Source: Kumtagia sp964244725 (GTDB lineage Bacteria; Pseudomonadota; Alphaproteobacteria; Rhizobiales; Rhizobiaceae). Taken from it: DNA of 64,000 nt. This document shows positions 34,228 to 43,636 of this stretch, piece after piece (the stretch's first letter is position 1; every line of letters begins with the position of its first letter). The stretch covers positions 1 through 64,000 of the forward strand of contig CAXTJQ010000016.1 of NCBI GenBank assembly GCA_964244725.1, read 5' to 3'. The notes under the pieces were generated by a model, which saw only the letters and a program-made list of their open reading frames with translations, was not told where the DNA came from and did not search any database. The position numbers were made by a program, and so were the translations under genes.

Positions 34228-35375
34228 GCCGCGAGCTTGCCCCTTGCCCAAACGCGGCGGACCATCGGCGTCTCGTCGGCGATGGCCACTCGGACGAGGT
34301 CGGCTCGCAGGCCCCGCTCGATCGCGCCGCGGTCGGCGAGGCCGGTGACCTTGGCAGGCGTCGAGGTCACCGTCCGGATCGCGGCGGCGAGATCGATCGA
34401 TGGCACGTGGCGCGGCAGGTGGAAGGCCGCAAGCAGCAGGCTCGCCGGCACGTAGTCGGACGACAGCACGTCGAGCAGGCCTTCGCCTGCAAGTTCGCCT
34501 GCCGCGATGTTGCCGGAATGCGAGCCGCCGCGCACGACGTTCGGTGCACCCATCATCACCGCGATGCCCGCGGCATGCGAGGCGCCGGCCGCTTCAAGTG
34601 TGGTCGGGAACTCGGCGACGACGACGCCATCGCCCGCCGATTCCGCGACATGCACCGCGGTCGCATCGTCATGGCTGGCCAGCACCGCGCCATGCCGCCC
34701 GGCCAGTTCGACGAGCTGCCGGCGGTGGATCGACGCGAAGCGCTCGTGCAGGTCGAGCCGAACGCGAATGAATTTCTCGACTTCCGGATCGGACAGCGGG
34801 GTGCGGCGCATATAGAATCGCCGCCATGTCTCCAGATCGCGGAACTGGCGCTGACCCGGCGTGTGGTCCATCAGCGACATGAGATGGACCGGGAAACGCG
34901 CGGCGAAGCCCTCTGCCTGCTCCATGACGTCGGGCGAGGCGATCTCGCAGCGAAGATGGGTGCGATGATCGACGCGCAAATGGCCAATCTCCCGCGCGCG
35001 CTCCAAGGCCTCGGCAAGCATGACGAGGTCGGCGCCGATCGACGCCGAATCGGCATCGGACCCGACGCGCAGCGAGTCAAACACTGTCGTGATGCCCGAC
35101 GAGGCGATTTGCGCATCATACGCCGTGACCGCGCTGAGCGCATTCCAGCGCACATGAGGGCGCGGCGCGAAATGGCTTTCGAGATGGTCGGTGTGGAGTT
35201 CGATGAGCCCAGGCAGGAGATAGTCGCCGTTCAGGTTCAGCCCGCGCTCGGGGGCGTCGCCCTCGCCGATCTCGGCGATCACGCCGTCCGCAACGGCCAG
35301 CCAGCCTACGGGAACAATCCGGTCGGGCAGGACGAGCCGGGCATTTTCGAGGACATAGGCTTCAGGTTCTATCAT
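34224..35375 (-). CDS. phnM: Alpha-D-ribose 1-methylphosphonate 5-triphosphate diphosphatase
   Basis: A 383-residue amidohydrolase-fold enzyme. Metal ligands are visible in LIELHTDHLESH (about residues 54-65), HRTHLRCEI and SHDDAT. It removes pyrophosphate from the triphosphate made by PhnGHIL to give the 5-phosphate substrate of PhnJ. It overlaps the end of phnL by 14 bases and phnN by four. Confidence 0.9.
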   Translation of the reverse strand: MIEPEAYVLENARLVLPDRIVPVGWLAVADGVIAEIGEGDAPERGLNLNGDYLLPGLIELHTDHLESHFAPRPHVRWNALSAVTAYDAQIASSGITTVFDSLRVGSDADSASIGADLVMLAEALERAREIGHLRVDHRTHLRCEIASPDVMEQAEGFAARFPVHLMSLMDHTPGQRQFRDLETWRRFYMRRTPLSDPEVEKFIRVRLDLHERFASIHRRQLVELAGRHGAVLASHDDATAVHVAESAGDGVVVAEFPTTLEAAGASHAAGIAVMMGAPNVVRGGSHSGNIAAGELAGEGLLDVLSSDYVPASLLLAAFHLPRHVPSIDLAAAIRTVTSTPAKVTGLADRGAIERGLRADLVRVAIADETPMVRRVWARGKLAA

Positions 35376-36090
35376 GGACCGTCTCGGCTGGAATTTTTTG
35401 GGCGGCGAAAGCGGAGATGTCGATGACTTGGTCCGCGACTTCCTCGCGCACGTCGTCATCGTGGAAGATGCCGACGATCGCAACGCCTTCGCGCTTCTTT
35501 TGGGCGATGAGGTCGACCACCGTCTGTCGGTTGCGACTGTCGAGAGAAGCCGTCGGTTCGTCCAGAAGCAGCAGAGAACGGTCGGCGGCGAGCCCGCGCG
35601 CGATGTTGACGCGCTGCTGCTCGCCGCCCGAGAAGGTCGCGGGTGGCAGGCCCCACAACTGCCGCGGCAGGGCGAGCAGCGACAGCAGGTCTTCTGCTTT
35701 CTCGCGAGCCTCCGCGCTCGTCACGCCGCTGCCCTGCGCGGAATTCGCAACGATATCGAGAGTCGGGACGCGCGGGATGACGCGCAGGAACTGGCTGACG
35801 TAGCCGACGATCCGGCGGCGCAGCGAAAGCACGTCGCGGGGGGACGCCTGCGTGATGTCGATCGCGCCGTCACCATCCTTCAAGGCGATGCGCCCGGACG
35901 AGGCGCGGTAATTGCCGTAGATCATCTTGAGGATCGACGATTTGCCGATGCCCGACGGACCGCCGAGCACGACGCATTCCCCCGCCGACGCCGATAGCGA
36001 CACGCCGGACACGACGCCGATCTCCATCCCGCCGCGCAGATGCAGCGTGAAGTGCTTCGAGACGTTTTCGAGGGCGAGGATCGTGGTCAT
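35362..36090 (-). CDS. phnL: C-P lyase accessory ATPase PhnL
   Basis: A 242-residue ABC-type ATPase without membrane partner: Walker A GGPSGIGKSS, signature FSGGEQQRVNIARG, Walker B LLLLDEPTASLD. PhnL associates with the C-P lyase core and takes part in the nucleobase displacement stage. ATG 36090 overlaps the phnK stop. Confidence 0.9.
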   Translation of the reverse strand: MTTILALENVSKHFTLHLRGGMEIGVVSGVSLSASAGECVVLGGPSGIGKSSILKMIYGNYRASSGRIALKDGDGAIDITQASPRDVLSLRRRIVGYVSQFLRVIPRVPTLDIVANSAQGSGVTSAEAREKAEDLLSLLALPRQLWGLPPATFSGGEQQRVNIARGLAADRSLLLLDEPTASLDSRNRQTVVDLIAQKKREGVAIVGIFHDDDVREEVADQVIDISAFAAQKIPAETVHDRT

Positions 36091-36866
36091 GCCTGGAGCA
36101 CCGCCGAGACGAGAAGCTGGGTATAGGCGGCCTGCGGATCGTCGAGAACCTGGTCGGTCAGCCCGGTTTCCACGACGTGTCCGCCGCGCATCACCATGAT
36201 GCGGTGCGACAGCAGCCGCGCTACCGCGAGATCGTGCGTGACGATGACCACCGCCAGCCCGAGTTCGGTGACGAGCCCGAGGATCAGGTCGAGCAGCCGC
36301 GCCTGGACGGAGACATCGAGCCCCGATGTCGGCTCGTCCATGAACACGATGCGCGGATGGGTGACCAGATTGCGCGCGATCTGGAGGCGCTGGCGCATGC
36401 CGCCCGAAAAGCTGCCCGGCGTCTCGTCGATGCGCCCGGCGTCGATCTCGACGCGGTCGAGCCAGTCGGCCGCCTTGGCGCGGATGTTGCCGTAGTGCCG
36501 TTCTCCGACCGCCATCAGCCGCTCGCCGACATTGCCGCCGGCCGAGACGCCCATGCGCAGGCCATCGCGCGCATCCTGGCGCACGAAGCCCCAATCGGTG
36601 CGCAGCAGGAAGCGGCGCTCGGCTTCCGAAAGTCGTGCGAGGTCGCGCTCGCTGCCGTCCCGAAAGCGATAATGCACCGAGCCCGCGCTGGGCGCGAGTT
36701 CGGTCGAGAGCAGGCCGAGAAGCGTCGACTTGCCGGAACCGGATTCGCCGACGACCGCGAGCACCTCGCCCTCGTGCAAATCGAAAGAGACGTCGGCGCA
36801 GCCGAGGCGCGGCCCGTAATGTTTGGTCAGTCCGCGCGCCGACAGGAGAGGGGATGTCTCGCTCAT
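36087..36866 (-). CDS. phnK: C-P lyase complex ATPase PhnK
   Basis: A 259-residue ABC-type ATPase: Walker A GESGSGKSTL, signature FSGGMRQRLQIAR, Walker B IVFMDEPTSGLDVS, H-loop VTHDLAVARLL. PhnK binds the PhnGHIJ core rather than a permease. It overlaps phnJ and phnL by four bases each. Confidence 0.92.
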   Translation of the reverse strand: MSETSPLLSARGLTKHYGPRLGCADVSFDLHEGEVLAVVGESGSGKSTLLGLLSTELAPSAGSVHYRFRDGSERDLARLSEAERRFLLRTDWGFVRQDARDGLRMGVSAGGNVGERLMAVGERHYGNIRAKAADWLDRVEIDAGRIDETPGSFSGGMRQRLQIARNLVTHPRIVFMDEPTSGLDVSVQARLLDLILGLVTELGLAVVIVTHDLAVARLLSHRIMVMRGGHVVETGLTDQVLDDPQAAYTQLLVSAVLQA

Positions 36867-37768
36867 CGCGGATCGCCTCCCGTCAGCGCTTCAGGCGCGT
36901 CGCTGAGCATTGCGCCACGATGACCGTCGGCTCGGCGGTTGGCGCAGAAATCGGTGTCGGAGCAGACGAACATGCGGGCGCCGCGGTCGTCGAGGATAAC
37001 CTCGTCGAGATAGACGTTTTCGGCCGCGCACAAGGCGCAAGGCTTGTCGAAACGCTGGATGCGGAATGGATGGTCGTCGAAGTCGAGGCTGCGCACCTTG
37101 GTATAGGGCGGCACCGCGTAGATGCGCTTTTCGCGACCGGCGCCGAACAGCTGAAGCGCCGGGCAATCGTCCATCTTCGGGTTGTCGAATTTCGGCGTCG
37201 GCGAGGGGTCCATCACGTAGCGGCCGTCGACCTCGACCGGATAGGCGTAGGTTGTGGCGATTTCGCCATGGCGCGAAATGTCCTCGTAGAGCTTGACGTG
37301 CATCAGCCCGTAATCCGCCAGCGCATGCAGCTTGCGGGTTTCCGTCTCGCGCGGTTCGAGGAAGCGCAGCGGCTCGGGGATCGGCACCTGGAAGACGAGG
37401 ATCTGGTCCTCGCGCAGCGGCTGTTCCGGAATGCGGTGGCGCGTCTGGACAATGGTCGCCCGCTCCGTCGCGGTCGTCGTCTCGACGCCCGCCGTGCGCT
37501 CGAAGAATTTCCGGATCGAAACGGCGTTGGTCGTGTCGTCCGATCCCTGGTCGATGACCTTCAGCACATCGTCCGGCCCGAGGATCGCCGCCGTCACCTG
37601 CACGCCGCCGGTGCCCCAACCATAGGGCATCGGCATCTCGCGCGAGGCGAACGGCGCCTGATAGCCGGGAATGGCGATCCCCTTGAGGATCGCCCGGCGG
37701 ATCATACGCTTGGTGCCCTCGTCGAGATAGGCGAAATTGTAGCCGGTCTGATGCGCCTGGGCGTTCAT
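36863..37768 (-). CDS. phnJ: Carbon-phosphorus lyase PhnJ (radical SAM)
   Basis: A 301-residue enzyme that breaks the C-P bond of ribose 1-phosphonate 5-phosphate. Four cysteines match the PhnJ pattern C-x2-C-x21-C-x5-C: Cys244, Cys247 and Cys269 for the iron-sulfur cluster and Cys275 for catalysis. N-terminal YNFAYLDEGTKRMIRRAIL is also characteristic. It overlaps phnI and phnK by four bases each. Confidence 0.95.
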   Translation of the reverse strand: MNAQAHQTGYNFAYLDEGTKRMIRRAILKGIAIPGYQAPFASREMPMPYGWGTGGVQVTAAILGPDDVLKVIDQGSDDTTNAVSIRKFFERTAGVETTTATERATIVQTRHRIPEQPLREDQILVFQVPIPEPLRFLEPRETETRKLHALADYGLMHVKLYEDISRHGEIATTYAYPVEVDGRYVMDPSPTPKFDNPKMDDCPALQLFGAGREKRIYAVPPYTKVRSLDFDDHPFRIQRFDKPCALCAAENVYLDEVILDDRGARMFVCSDTDFCANRRADGHRGAMLSDAPEALTGGDPR

Positions 37769-38874
37769 TCCGCCGCCTCTTTGAGTTTGGTCGGCGCATC
37801 GCCGCGCTGAGCCGCGTGTTCGGCGCGCAGCCGGCGCAACAGGTCCAGTTCCGCCTGGAAATCGACGTAATGCGGCAGCTTCAGATGCTCGACGAAGCCG
37901 GTCGCCTGGACGTTGTCACAATGCGACAGGACGAACTCCTCGTCCTGCGCGGGTGCGTCGCGCTCCTCGCCAAACTCGCCGGCGCGCAGCGCGCGGTCGA
38001 CCAGCGCCATCGACATCGCTTTGCGCTCGGACTGGCCGAAGACCAAGCCGTAGCCGCGGGTGAACTGCGGCGCGACTTCGCCGCTGCCGTGGAACTGGTT
38101 GACCATCTGGCATTCGGTCAGGGACACGACGCCGAGCGGGACCGCAAAGTCGAGTTCCTCCGGCGCGAACTCGACCTCGACCTCGCCGAAACGGATTTCG
38201 CCGACGAAGGGATGAGTTCGGCCGAAGCCGCGCTGCGACGAATAGGCGAGACCGAGCAGGAATCCTTCGTCGCCGCGCGCCAGCGCCTGCAGGCGAAGGT
38301 CGCGGCCGGCCGGAAATTCGAGCGGCGCGCGGGTCAGGTCGCCGACCGGCGCATCCGCGTCGGGCCGCGGCTGCTCCTCGATGAGGCCCTCGCGGCCGAC
38401 CAGATCGGTGACGCGCGGGGTCGCTTCGGTGATCGCGGGCGCGATGGCCGGCTCTCCCGGTTCGTCGATCTCGGCGGTGAAGAATTCGAGCAGGCGGTGC
38501 GTGTAGTCGAAGGTCGGTCCGAGCACCTGCCCGCCGGGCAGGTCCTTGAAGGTCGCGGAGATGCGGCGGCGGATGGTCATTTCGCCGGTGTCGACCGGTT
38601 CGCTCGCGCCGAAGCGCTGCAGCGTGGTGCGGAAGGCGCGGACCAGGAAAATCGCTTCGATCATGTCGCCGCGCGCCTGCTTCATCGCGAGCGCGGCGAG
38701 ATCGCGGTCGTAGAGCGACCCTTCGGCCATCACCCGGTCGACCCCGAGCGAGAGCTGCTCGACGATTTGGACGGTATCGATCGGCCGCACATCCGTGTCG
38801 CCGCGCCGCGTGTGGGCGAGCAATCGATGAGCGTTGGCGATCGCCTGTTCGCCGCCCTTGACCGCGACATACAT
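37765..38874 (-). CDS. phnI: C-P lyase core subunit PhnI
   Basis: A 369-residue protein beginning MYVAVKGGEQAIANAH, a hallmark PhnI start. With PhnG, PhnH and PhnL it transfers the phosphonate to the ribose of ATP, displacing adenine. Intact length; it overlaps phnJ by four bases and begins one base after the phnH stop. Confidence 0.93.
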   Translation of the reverse strand: MYVAVKGGEQAIANAHRLLAHTRRGDTDVRPIDTVQIVEQLSLGVDRVMAEGSLYDRDLAALAMKQARGDMIEAIFLVRAFRTTLQRFGASEPVDTGEMTIRRRISATFKDLPGGQVLGPTFDYTHRLLEFFTAEIDEPGEPAIAPAITEATPRVTDLVGREGLIEEQPRPDADAPVGDLTRAPLEFPAGRDLRLQALARGDEGFLLGLAYSSQRGFGRTHPFVGEIRFGEVEVEFAPEELDFAVPLGVVSLTECQMVNQFHGSGEVAPQFTRGYGLVFGQSERKAMSMALVDRALRAGEFGEERDAPAQDEEFVLSHCDNVQATGFVEHLKLPHYVDFQAELDLLRRLRAEHAAQRGDAPTKLKEAAE

Positions 38875-38875
38875 C

Positions 38876-39490
38876 TCAGTGTCCTCCGACCATGCGAGAC
38901 GAGCGCGGCAGCGCCGCGACCAGACCGGGCGCGACGAAGATCAGGTCGATGCCGCGCGGAAAGAGCGCGCGGTTGTCCAGAGTGGCTTGCCGTAAAGCGA
39001 TTGGAACGGGGGTCGGCGAGAAGGACGAGGGCGCCTTGAGCCCCGGCCCTTGGAAGGTCATTGTATCGCCGCCGTCGAAACTTTCGACCGCGAGCACGAT
39101 TGTCGTCGAACGGTCGGGAAATTCCTCGCTGCCGAGCTCGAATTGGTCGAACGAAGAAAGCGCCGCCGGGTCCGATACCAGGGCGAATGCCGCCAGCGCC
39201 GGGTCGGCGACGATCGGGGCGCCGGTGTGGAAGCGCAAATAGGCCGCGACCGCCGGATCGGCTGAAAGCGGCGGATCCAGCCAGATCGAAGCGTCGCCGT
39301 CGGCCAGCGCCATCGCGACGGCGGCGAGTTCGGGGGTCAGGGGCGGGGGTGGCGACAGGCTGGTCGGCAAGGGTCGACTCGTCGTCGGACGGGCAAGCGC
39401 ATTCATGACCGCCCTGAAGACCGCCTGCGAATCGCGAACGGGGTCGGCAAAGCCTAGCGTGCTTGCGGCGCTGGGCATTTGCAGGGCCAT
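38876..39490 (-). CDS. phnH: C-P lyase core subunit PhnH
   Basis: A 204-residue protein with the PhnH start region (GFADPVRDSQAVFRAVMNAL, about residues 13-32) and end (GIDLIFVAPGLVAALPRSS). It is a structural subunit of the C-P lyase core. ATG 39490 overlaps the phnG stop, which excludes the longer upstream reading. Confidence 0.92.
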   Translation of the reverse strand: MALQMPSAASTLGFADPVRDSQAVFRAVMNALARPTTSRPLPTSLSPPPPLTPELAAVAMALADGDASIWLDPPLSADPAVAAYLRFHTGAPIVADPALAAFALVSDPAALSSFDQFELGSEEFPDRSTTIVLAVESFDGGDTMTFQGPGLKAPSSFSPTPVPIALRQATLDNRALFPRGIDLIFVAPGLVAALPRSSRMVGGH

Positions 39491-39948
39491 CAGTCTTCGC
39501 CCCTCGTCATCGTGAAGAAATTGACGCGCGTCGCGGCGGTCCTCTTCGCCTCGTCGCGTGCGCGCGTCGCCAGCCGTTCCGCGATCGCGGCAAGCTGGTC
39601 GATGACGGCCGAACGCCACGCGGCCTGCTGGAAGAGCGCGTCGACGATCGCCGCCTGGCGAGCCTTGTCCTGATCGCGGCCGAGATGATAGGCGAACCCC
39701 TGGGTGCCATCGGCAAGGCGCACCGCGGCGCGGACGACGGTCGCCTCGCCGACGTTGAACGCCGCGCCTTCGCCGCCGATCCGGCCGCGCAGCATCACCA
39801 GCCCACTCTCGGCGGGGCGCAGGTCGCTTGCCGCATCGGATCCCTGCACGTTCGCGACGATGGCGTCGAGGTCCTCGCGGGTGGCGGCGGCGCAGATGCG
39901 CATCGCGCCGCGGCGCGCCTCGATCCCGTCGGTGCCTTGCGCAGTCAT
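39490..39948 (-). CDS. phnG: C-P lyase core subunit PhnG
   Basis: A 152-residue protein of PhnG type (MRICAAATREDL, ATVVRAAVRLADG, GFAYHLGRDQDKARQAAIVD). First gene of the phnG-DUF1045 operon. The tandem operators at 39981-40026 lie 33-78 bases upstream, so it should be controlled by the divergent PhnF. Confidence 0.9.
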   Translation of the reverse strand: MTAQGTDGIEARRGAMRICAAATREDLDAIVANVQGSDAASDLRPAESGLVMLRGRIGGEGAAFNVGEATVVRAAVRLADGTQGFAYHLGRDQDKARQAAIVDALFQQAAWRSAVIDQLAAIAERLATRARDEAKRTAATRVNFFTMTRGED

Positions 39949-39980
39949 CGCATTTTTCCATGGACGGTTGGCTTCAAATG

Positions 39981-40000
39981 TTGTCTAGTAATATAGACAA
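39981..40000. promoter_or_regulatory. PhnF-type operator, copy 1
   Basis: TTGTCTA and TAGACAA form a perfect seven-base inverted repeat around GTAATA. It lies between divergent phnG and phnF and is the expected size for a GntR/HutC-family dimer site. Together with copy 2 the centres are 26 bases apart. Confidence 0.7.
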
Positions 40001-40006
40001 ATCGAC

Positions 40007-40026
40007 TTGTCTAGCGATATCGACAA
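40007..40026. promoter_or_regulatory. PhnF-type operator, copy 2
   Basis: TTGTCTA and TCGACAA around GCGATA: same layout as copy 1 with one mismatch between arms. It lies 26 bases ahead of the phnF start, so it is likely autoregulatory. Confidence 0.65.
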
Positions 40027-40051
40027 CAACTTGAAGGGACTGCATGACGGG

Positions 40052-40810
40052 ATGATGACCATAGGCACCCCAAGGTCCGAGAAGCCGGACGGGTTTTCGC
40101 GCGGCGACGGCGTCGCCATCTGGCGTCGCATCGCCGACCGCATGGAGGCCGAGATCGCGGAAGGCGGTTTGTCGACGGGCGCACAGCTTCCGACCGAGGC
40201 CGAGCTTGCCGACCGGTTCGGCGTCAACCGCCACACGGTGCGGCGCGCCATCGCGTCGCTGATCTCCGAGGGCGTCGTGCGTTCGGCGCAAGGGCGGGGG
40301 ACCTTCGTCCAGCAGGCGCGCATTCCCTATCCGATCGGCGCGCGGACGCGCTTCAGCGAGATCATGACCGCCGAGGGGCATACCGCCGGCAGCGAATTCA
40401 TCGGCGCGGAGACGGTTCCCGCCTCCGCCGAAATCGCGGCGCGGCTGACGATCGGGGTGGGCAGTCCGGTGCTCCGCATGCATATGAAGCGGTCGAGCGA
40501 CGGCATACCGGTTTCGCTCGGCGTGAGCCATCTGCCACTGCCGCGCTTTGCAGGTTTCGCCGCGGCGTTCCGGGAAGCGAATGCGGTCTCGCCCGCGCTG
40601 GCCGCCTGCGGCGTCCCGGACTACAGGCGGCTGGAGACGCGAGTCGGCGCACGGCAAGCGACCGACGCCGAAGCCGCCGCGCTCGGTCTCGACGAGCCGC
40701 AGATCCTGCTCTCGGTGGACAGCGTCAGCGTCGATCCGCAGGGCGTACCGATCCAGGCCACCGCGGCCCTGTTTGCCGCCGACCGGATCGAACTGGTGAT
40801 CAAGAGTTAG
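40052..40810 (+). CDS. phnF: Phosphonate operon regulator PhnF (GntR/HutC family)
   Basis: A 252-residue regulator: N-terminal winged helix (LPTEAELADRFGVNRHTVRR, about residues 49-68) and a UTRA ligand-binding domain. It is divergent from phnG across two inverted-repeat operators and ends in a four-base overlap with convergent phnE2. ATG 40052 is used; ATG 40055 is adjacent, and the upstream in-frame TTG codons lie in or beside operator copy 2. It probably represses the lyase operon until a phosphonate is present. Confidence 0.88.
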   Translation: MMTIGTPRSEKPDGFSRGDGVAIWRRIADRMEAEIAEGGLSTGAQLPTEAELADRFGVNRHTVRRAIASLISEGVVRSAQGRGTFVQQARIPYPIGARTRFSEIMTAEGHTAGSEFIGAETVPASAEIAARLTIGVGSPVLRMHMKRSSDGIPVSLGVSHLPLPRFAGFAAAFREANAVSPALAACGVPDYRRLETRVGARQATDAEAAALGLDEPQILLSVDSVSVDPQGVPIQATAALFAADRIELVIKS

Positions 40811-41694
40811 CGCGCGACCTTGCCGATCAGCCCCATGCGCAGGCGCGTCGAGATGAAGTCGATGATCGCGACGGTGACCAGGATCATGCCGATCAGGAAG
40901 GCGACTTTCTGCAATTCGAGGACGCGGATGAGTTCGGTCAGGTAGATGCCGACGCCGCCGGCGCCGACGATGCCGATGATGGTCGCCGAACGCACGTTCG
41001 ATTCGAAGAAATATAGAACCTGGCTCGCCATGATGGGCAGCACCTGCGGCAGGATGCCGAAACGCACCTGGTGGAGATGGCTGCCGCCGGCCGCCGCCAC
41101 GCCTTCGGCGGCGCGGCGCTCGGTCGCTTCGATGGCTTCGGAGAACAGCTTTCCGAACGAGCCGAAATCGGCGCAGGCAATGGCCAGCGCGCCGGCGAAC
41201 GGCCCGAGACCGACGACGTTGATCCACATCAGCGCCCAGATCAGCGTGTCGACCGAGCGCACCACGTCGAGGCCGCGCCTGACGGGAAATCGCAGGAAGA
41301 GGTTCGGCACGACGTTCCTGGCCGCGAGAAACGCGACCGGAAAGGCGAGGAGCGCCGCCATCATCGTGCCGACGAAGGCGATGGCCAGCGTTTCGCCGAG
41401 AGCCCAGGCGAAGTGCGAGAAGAGCCCCTGCGGCAACGGCGGAAACATCAGGACGACGAACTGCCCGAGGCGGTGCGCGCCCTTCCACAGCCTTTCGGGC
41501 GAGAATTCGAGTTCGATCATCGCGAAGACCATCAGACCGAACAGGCCCGCGACCAGTGCGCCCGTCGTGGCGAAGCGGCGCAGCGGCAGCGCGAAGACCT
41601 TCGGATGCCGTGTCTTAAGGGCCGAGAGATCGGTCAGCGCATCTTCGCGCAGGCTCGACAACGACGTCGATCGCGTGTCCTCGAACGTGCTCAA
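40807..41694 (-). CDS. phnE: Phosphonate ABC transporter permease PhnE (second copy)
   Basis: A 295-residue permease with about six membrane segments and the EAA-type loop EAIEATERRAAEGVAAAGGS. No ATG fits: TTG 41694 overlaps the stop of the first phnE (TTGA), giving LSTFEDTRS as the start. Pairs with the other PhnE copy, PhnC and PhnD; two-PhnE sets are usual in rhizobia. Confidence 0.88.
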   Translation of the reverse strand: MSTFEDTRSTSLSSLREDALTDLSALKTRHPKVFALPLRRFATTGALVAGLFGLMVFAMIELEFSPERLWKGAHRLGQFVVLMFPPLPQGLFSHFAWALGETLAIAFVGTMMAALLAFPVAFLAARNVVPNLFLRFPVRRGLDVVRSVDTLIWALMWINVVGLGPFAGALAIACADFGSFGKLFSEAIEATERRAAEGVAAAGGSHLHQVRFGILPQVLPIMASQVLYFFESNVRSATIIGIVGAGGVGIYLTELIRVLELQKVAFLIGMILVTVAIIDFISTRLRMGLIGKVAR

Positions 41695-42576
41695 TGCCGG
41701 TCTCCGAAGCCGATCAGCCTGTGACGGAGCTGTTCGGTGGCGAGATCTATGGTGATGACGGTGACGATGATCATGAGCAGGATGGCGCTGACATCGGTGT
41801 AGTAGAAGTTGCGGATCGCCACGAGGAATTCCTGGCCGATGCCGCCGGCGCCGACGAACCCCATGACGCCGGCGCCACGGACGTTCACCTCGAAGCGGAG
41901 CAGGGCATAGGAGGTGAAGCCCGGCAGGACCTGCGGCAGCACGGCGAACCGTATGGCCTGCACCCAGGACGCGCCCGCCGCCGAGACGCCTTCGACCGGC
42001 TTCATGTCGATGTTCTCGACGACTTCGGCGAACAGCTTTCCGAGCGCCCCGATGGTATGGATCGCCAGCGCCAGCACGCCGGCCATCGGCCCGAGTCCGA
42101 AGGCGATCACGAAGATCAGCGCGAAGACGATGTCGGGCACCGTGCGGCAGAACTCGAGAAAACGCCGCGCGGTAAAGCGAATGAGCGGATTGCCGACCAG
42201 ATTGGACGAAGCCAGGAAGCACAGGAAGAAGGCGATGACCGCGCCGAGGAATGTGCCGAGATAGGCGATCAGCAGCGTTTCGCCCAGAAGGCGCGCCCAG
42301 CCGCCGAAGTTCCAGTACCATTCGCGGACATCGGCGCTGAGCGTCGCTAAATGCAGCGACGGAATTGTGCGCGCGACGTAGCTGCCGAAATTGCCGATAT
42401 TGGCGAGGAAGGTGATCGGCCGGATTTCGGCCATCCAGCCGGAGACCAGGAGCAGGGTTGCGAAGACCGCCACCCCGATGATCGTCTGGCGGCGATGAAG
42501 CGCGAGCGTCGTGCGGTAGGCCGCCGAAAGCGACGACAGTTCGGGTCCTGGAAGGATGGTGATCGCGCGCGCCAAA
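41691..42576 (-). CDS. phnE: Phosphonate ABC transporter permease PhnE (first copy)
   Basis: A permease of about 294 residues with six membrane segments and the loop AEVVENIDMKPVEGVSAAGA. A longer reading to TTG 42623 would start inside the T-run of the phnD-phnE terminator hairpin, so it cannot be the normal start. TTG 42576, with CGGAGCAG upstream, is preferred but not certain. It overlaps the second phnE by four bases. Confidence 0.8.
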
Positions 42577-42616
42577 AGTCTGCTCCGGACATCGAGGAAA
42601 GGCGGATACGAAAAAA

Positions 42617-42645
42617 GGGACAACCGTCGAGCGGCTGTCCCTTTT
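42617..42645 (-). terminator. Strong terminator/attenuator between phnD and phnE
   Basis: On the minus strand GGGACAGCCG pairs with CGGTTGTCCC (one G-U pair) across a five-base loop. The stem is preceded by AAAA and followed by TTTTTT, so it can act in both directions. It begins 19 bases after the phnD stop and should let PhnD be made in excess over the permeases. Confidence 0.75.
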
Positions 42646-42663
42646 CGCTGCCTTGGGAGGCGC

Positions 42664-43593
42664 CTACGACCGCTTGCGAAGGTCGTCGTTGTATTTCACC
42701 ATGTCGATGATGCCTTGGTAGTCCTTGGCCTCGATCGGCGCGAATTCGATGTCCTTGCCGTCGGAAAGCGCGTCGAAGGCGGCCTTGTCCTTCTTGGGCA
42801 TTTCGATGAAGGCCTGCTTGATCGCCATCTTCAGATCGTCGGGCAGCGAGCCCAGCACCGAATAGGGGCCTTCGGGGAGGAGATCGGACTTGAACACGAT
42901 GCGGAAGTCTTCCTTCTTCATCGGCGTGCCGTCCTCGTTCTTCAGAACGCCCTTGGTCAGCATGCGGGTGAGGTTGGAATCGTCCTCCGAATTCCAGGAA
43001 TTGGCGGCGACGTCGACGGTGCCTTGGGCCAGCGCCAGCACGGCGTTGTCATGGCTGCCGGCATAGATGTTCTTGCCGAAATAGCTCTCCACGTCGTAGC
43101 CGTTCTTGTTGAGGAAGAAACGCGGCGCGTTGTTGCCGGAAGTCGAGTTCGGATCGACGAGCGCGATGGTCTTGCCCTTGAGATCCTCGATCGATTTGTA
43201 CGGGCTGTCGGCCTTCACGTAGAGCACCGAATAATAGCCGGTGAGGCCGTTCGAATGCCGCGCCACGACGACCGGTTCGGTTGAAACGCCCGTAATGATC
43301 GCGCGAGCGTAGGACGCCGGGCCGTAGAAGCCGATTTGAATGTTGCCGGCGCGCTGGCCCTCGATGACGGCGGCATAGTCGTTGGCGACGCGCAGCGTCA
43401 CCTTCACGCCGAGTTCCTTGGAAAGGTATTCGGTCAGCGGCGTATAGCGGTCCTGCGTGGTCGACGCATTCTCGGCAGGAATGGCGCCGAGCACGAGTTC
43501 CGGATATTGCGCCTTCCAGTCTTGGGCGGATGCGGCGGTGGCGCTGAACGCCAGGCCGGCGGCGAGCGAAAGAACGGTCCTGCGGGAAAACAT
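42664..43593 (-). CDS. phnD: Phosphonate-binding periplasmic protein PhnD
   Basis: A 309-residue protein with a signal peptide (cleavage near residue 23, ASAQDW) and the phosphonate-binding fold: LGAIPAENASTTQDRYTPL, IQIGFYGPASYARA, LVDPNSTSGNNAPRFF. It carries alkylphosphonates to PhnE/PhnC. It lies 43 bases after phnC and is followed by a strong terminator hairpin. Confidence 0.92.
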   Translation of the reverse strand: MFSRRTVLSLAAGLAFSATAASAQDWKAQYPELVLGAIPAENASTTQDRYTPLTEYLSKELGVKVTLRVANDYAAVIEGQRAGNIQIGFYGPASYARAIITGVSTEPVVVARHSNGLTGYYSVLYVKADSPYKSIEDLKGKTIALVDPNSTSGNNAPRFFLNKNGYDVESYFGKNIYAGSHDNAVLALAQGTVDVAANSWNSEDDSNLTRMLTKGVLKNEDGTPMKKEDFRIVFKSDLLPEGPYSVLGSLPDDLKMAIKQAFIEMPKKDKAAFDALSDGKDIEFAPIEAKDYQGIIDMVKYNDDLRKRS

Positions 43594-43636
43594 GAGCTTC
43601 TCCTGTTGATTGAGCGTGGTTCTTCGTGTCGAGCGG

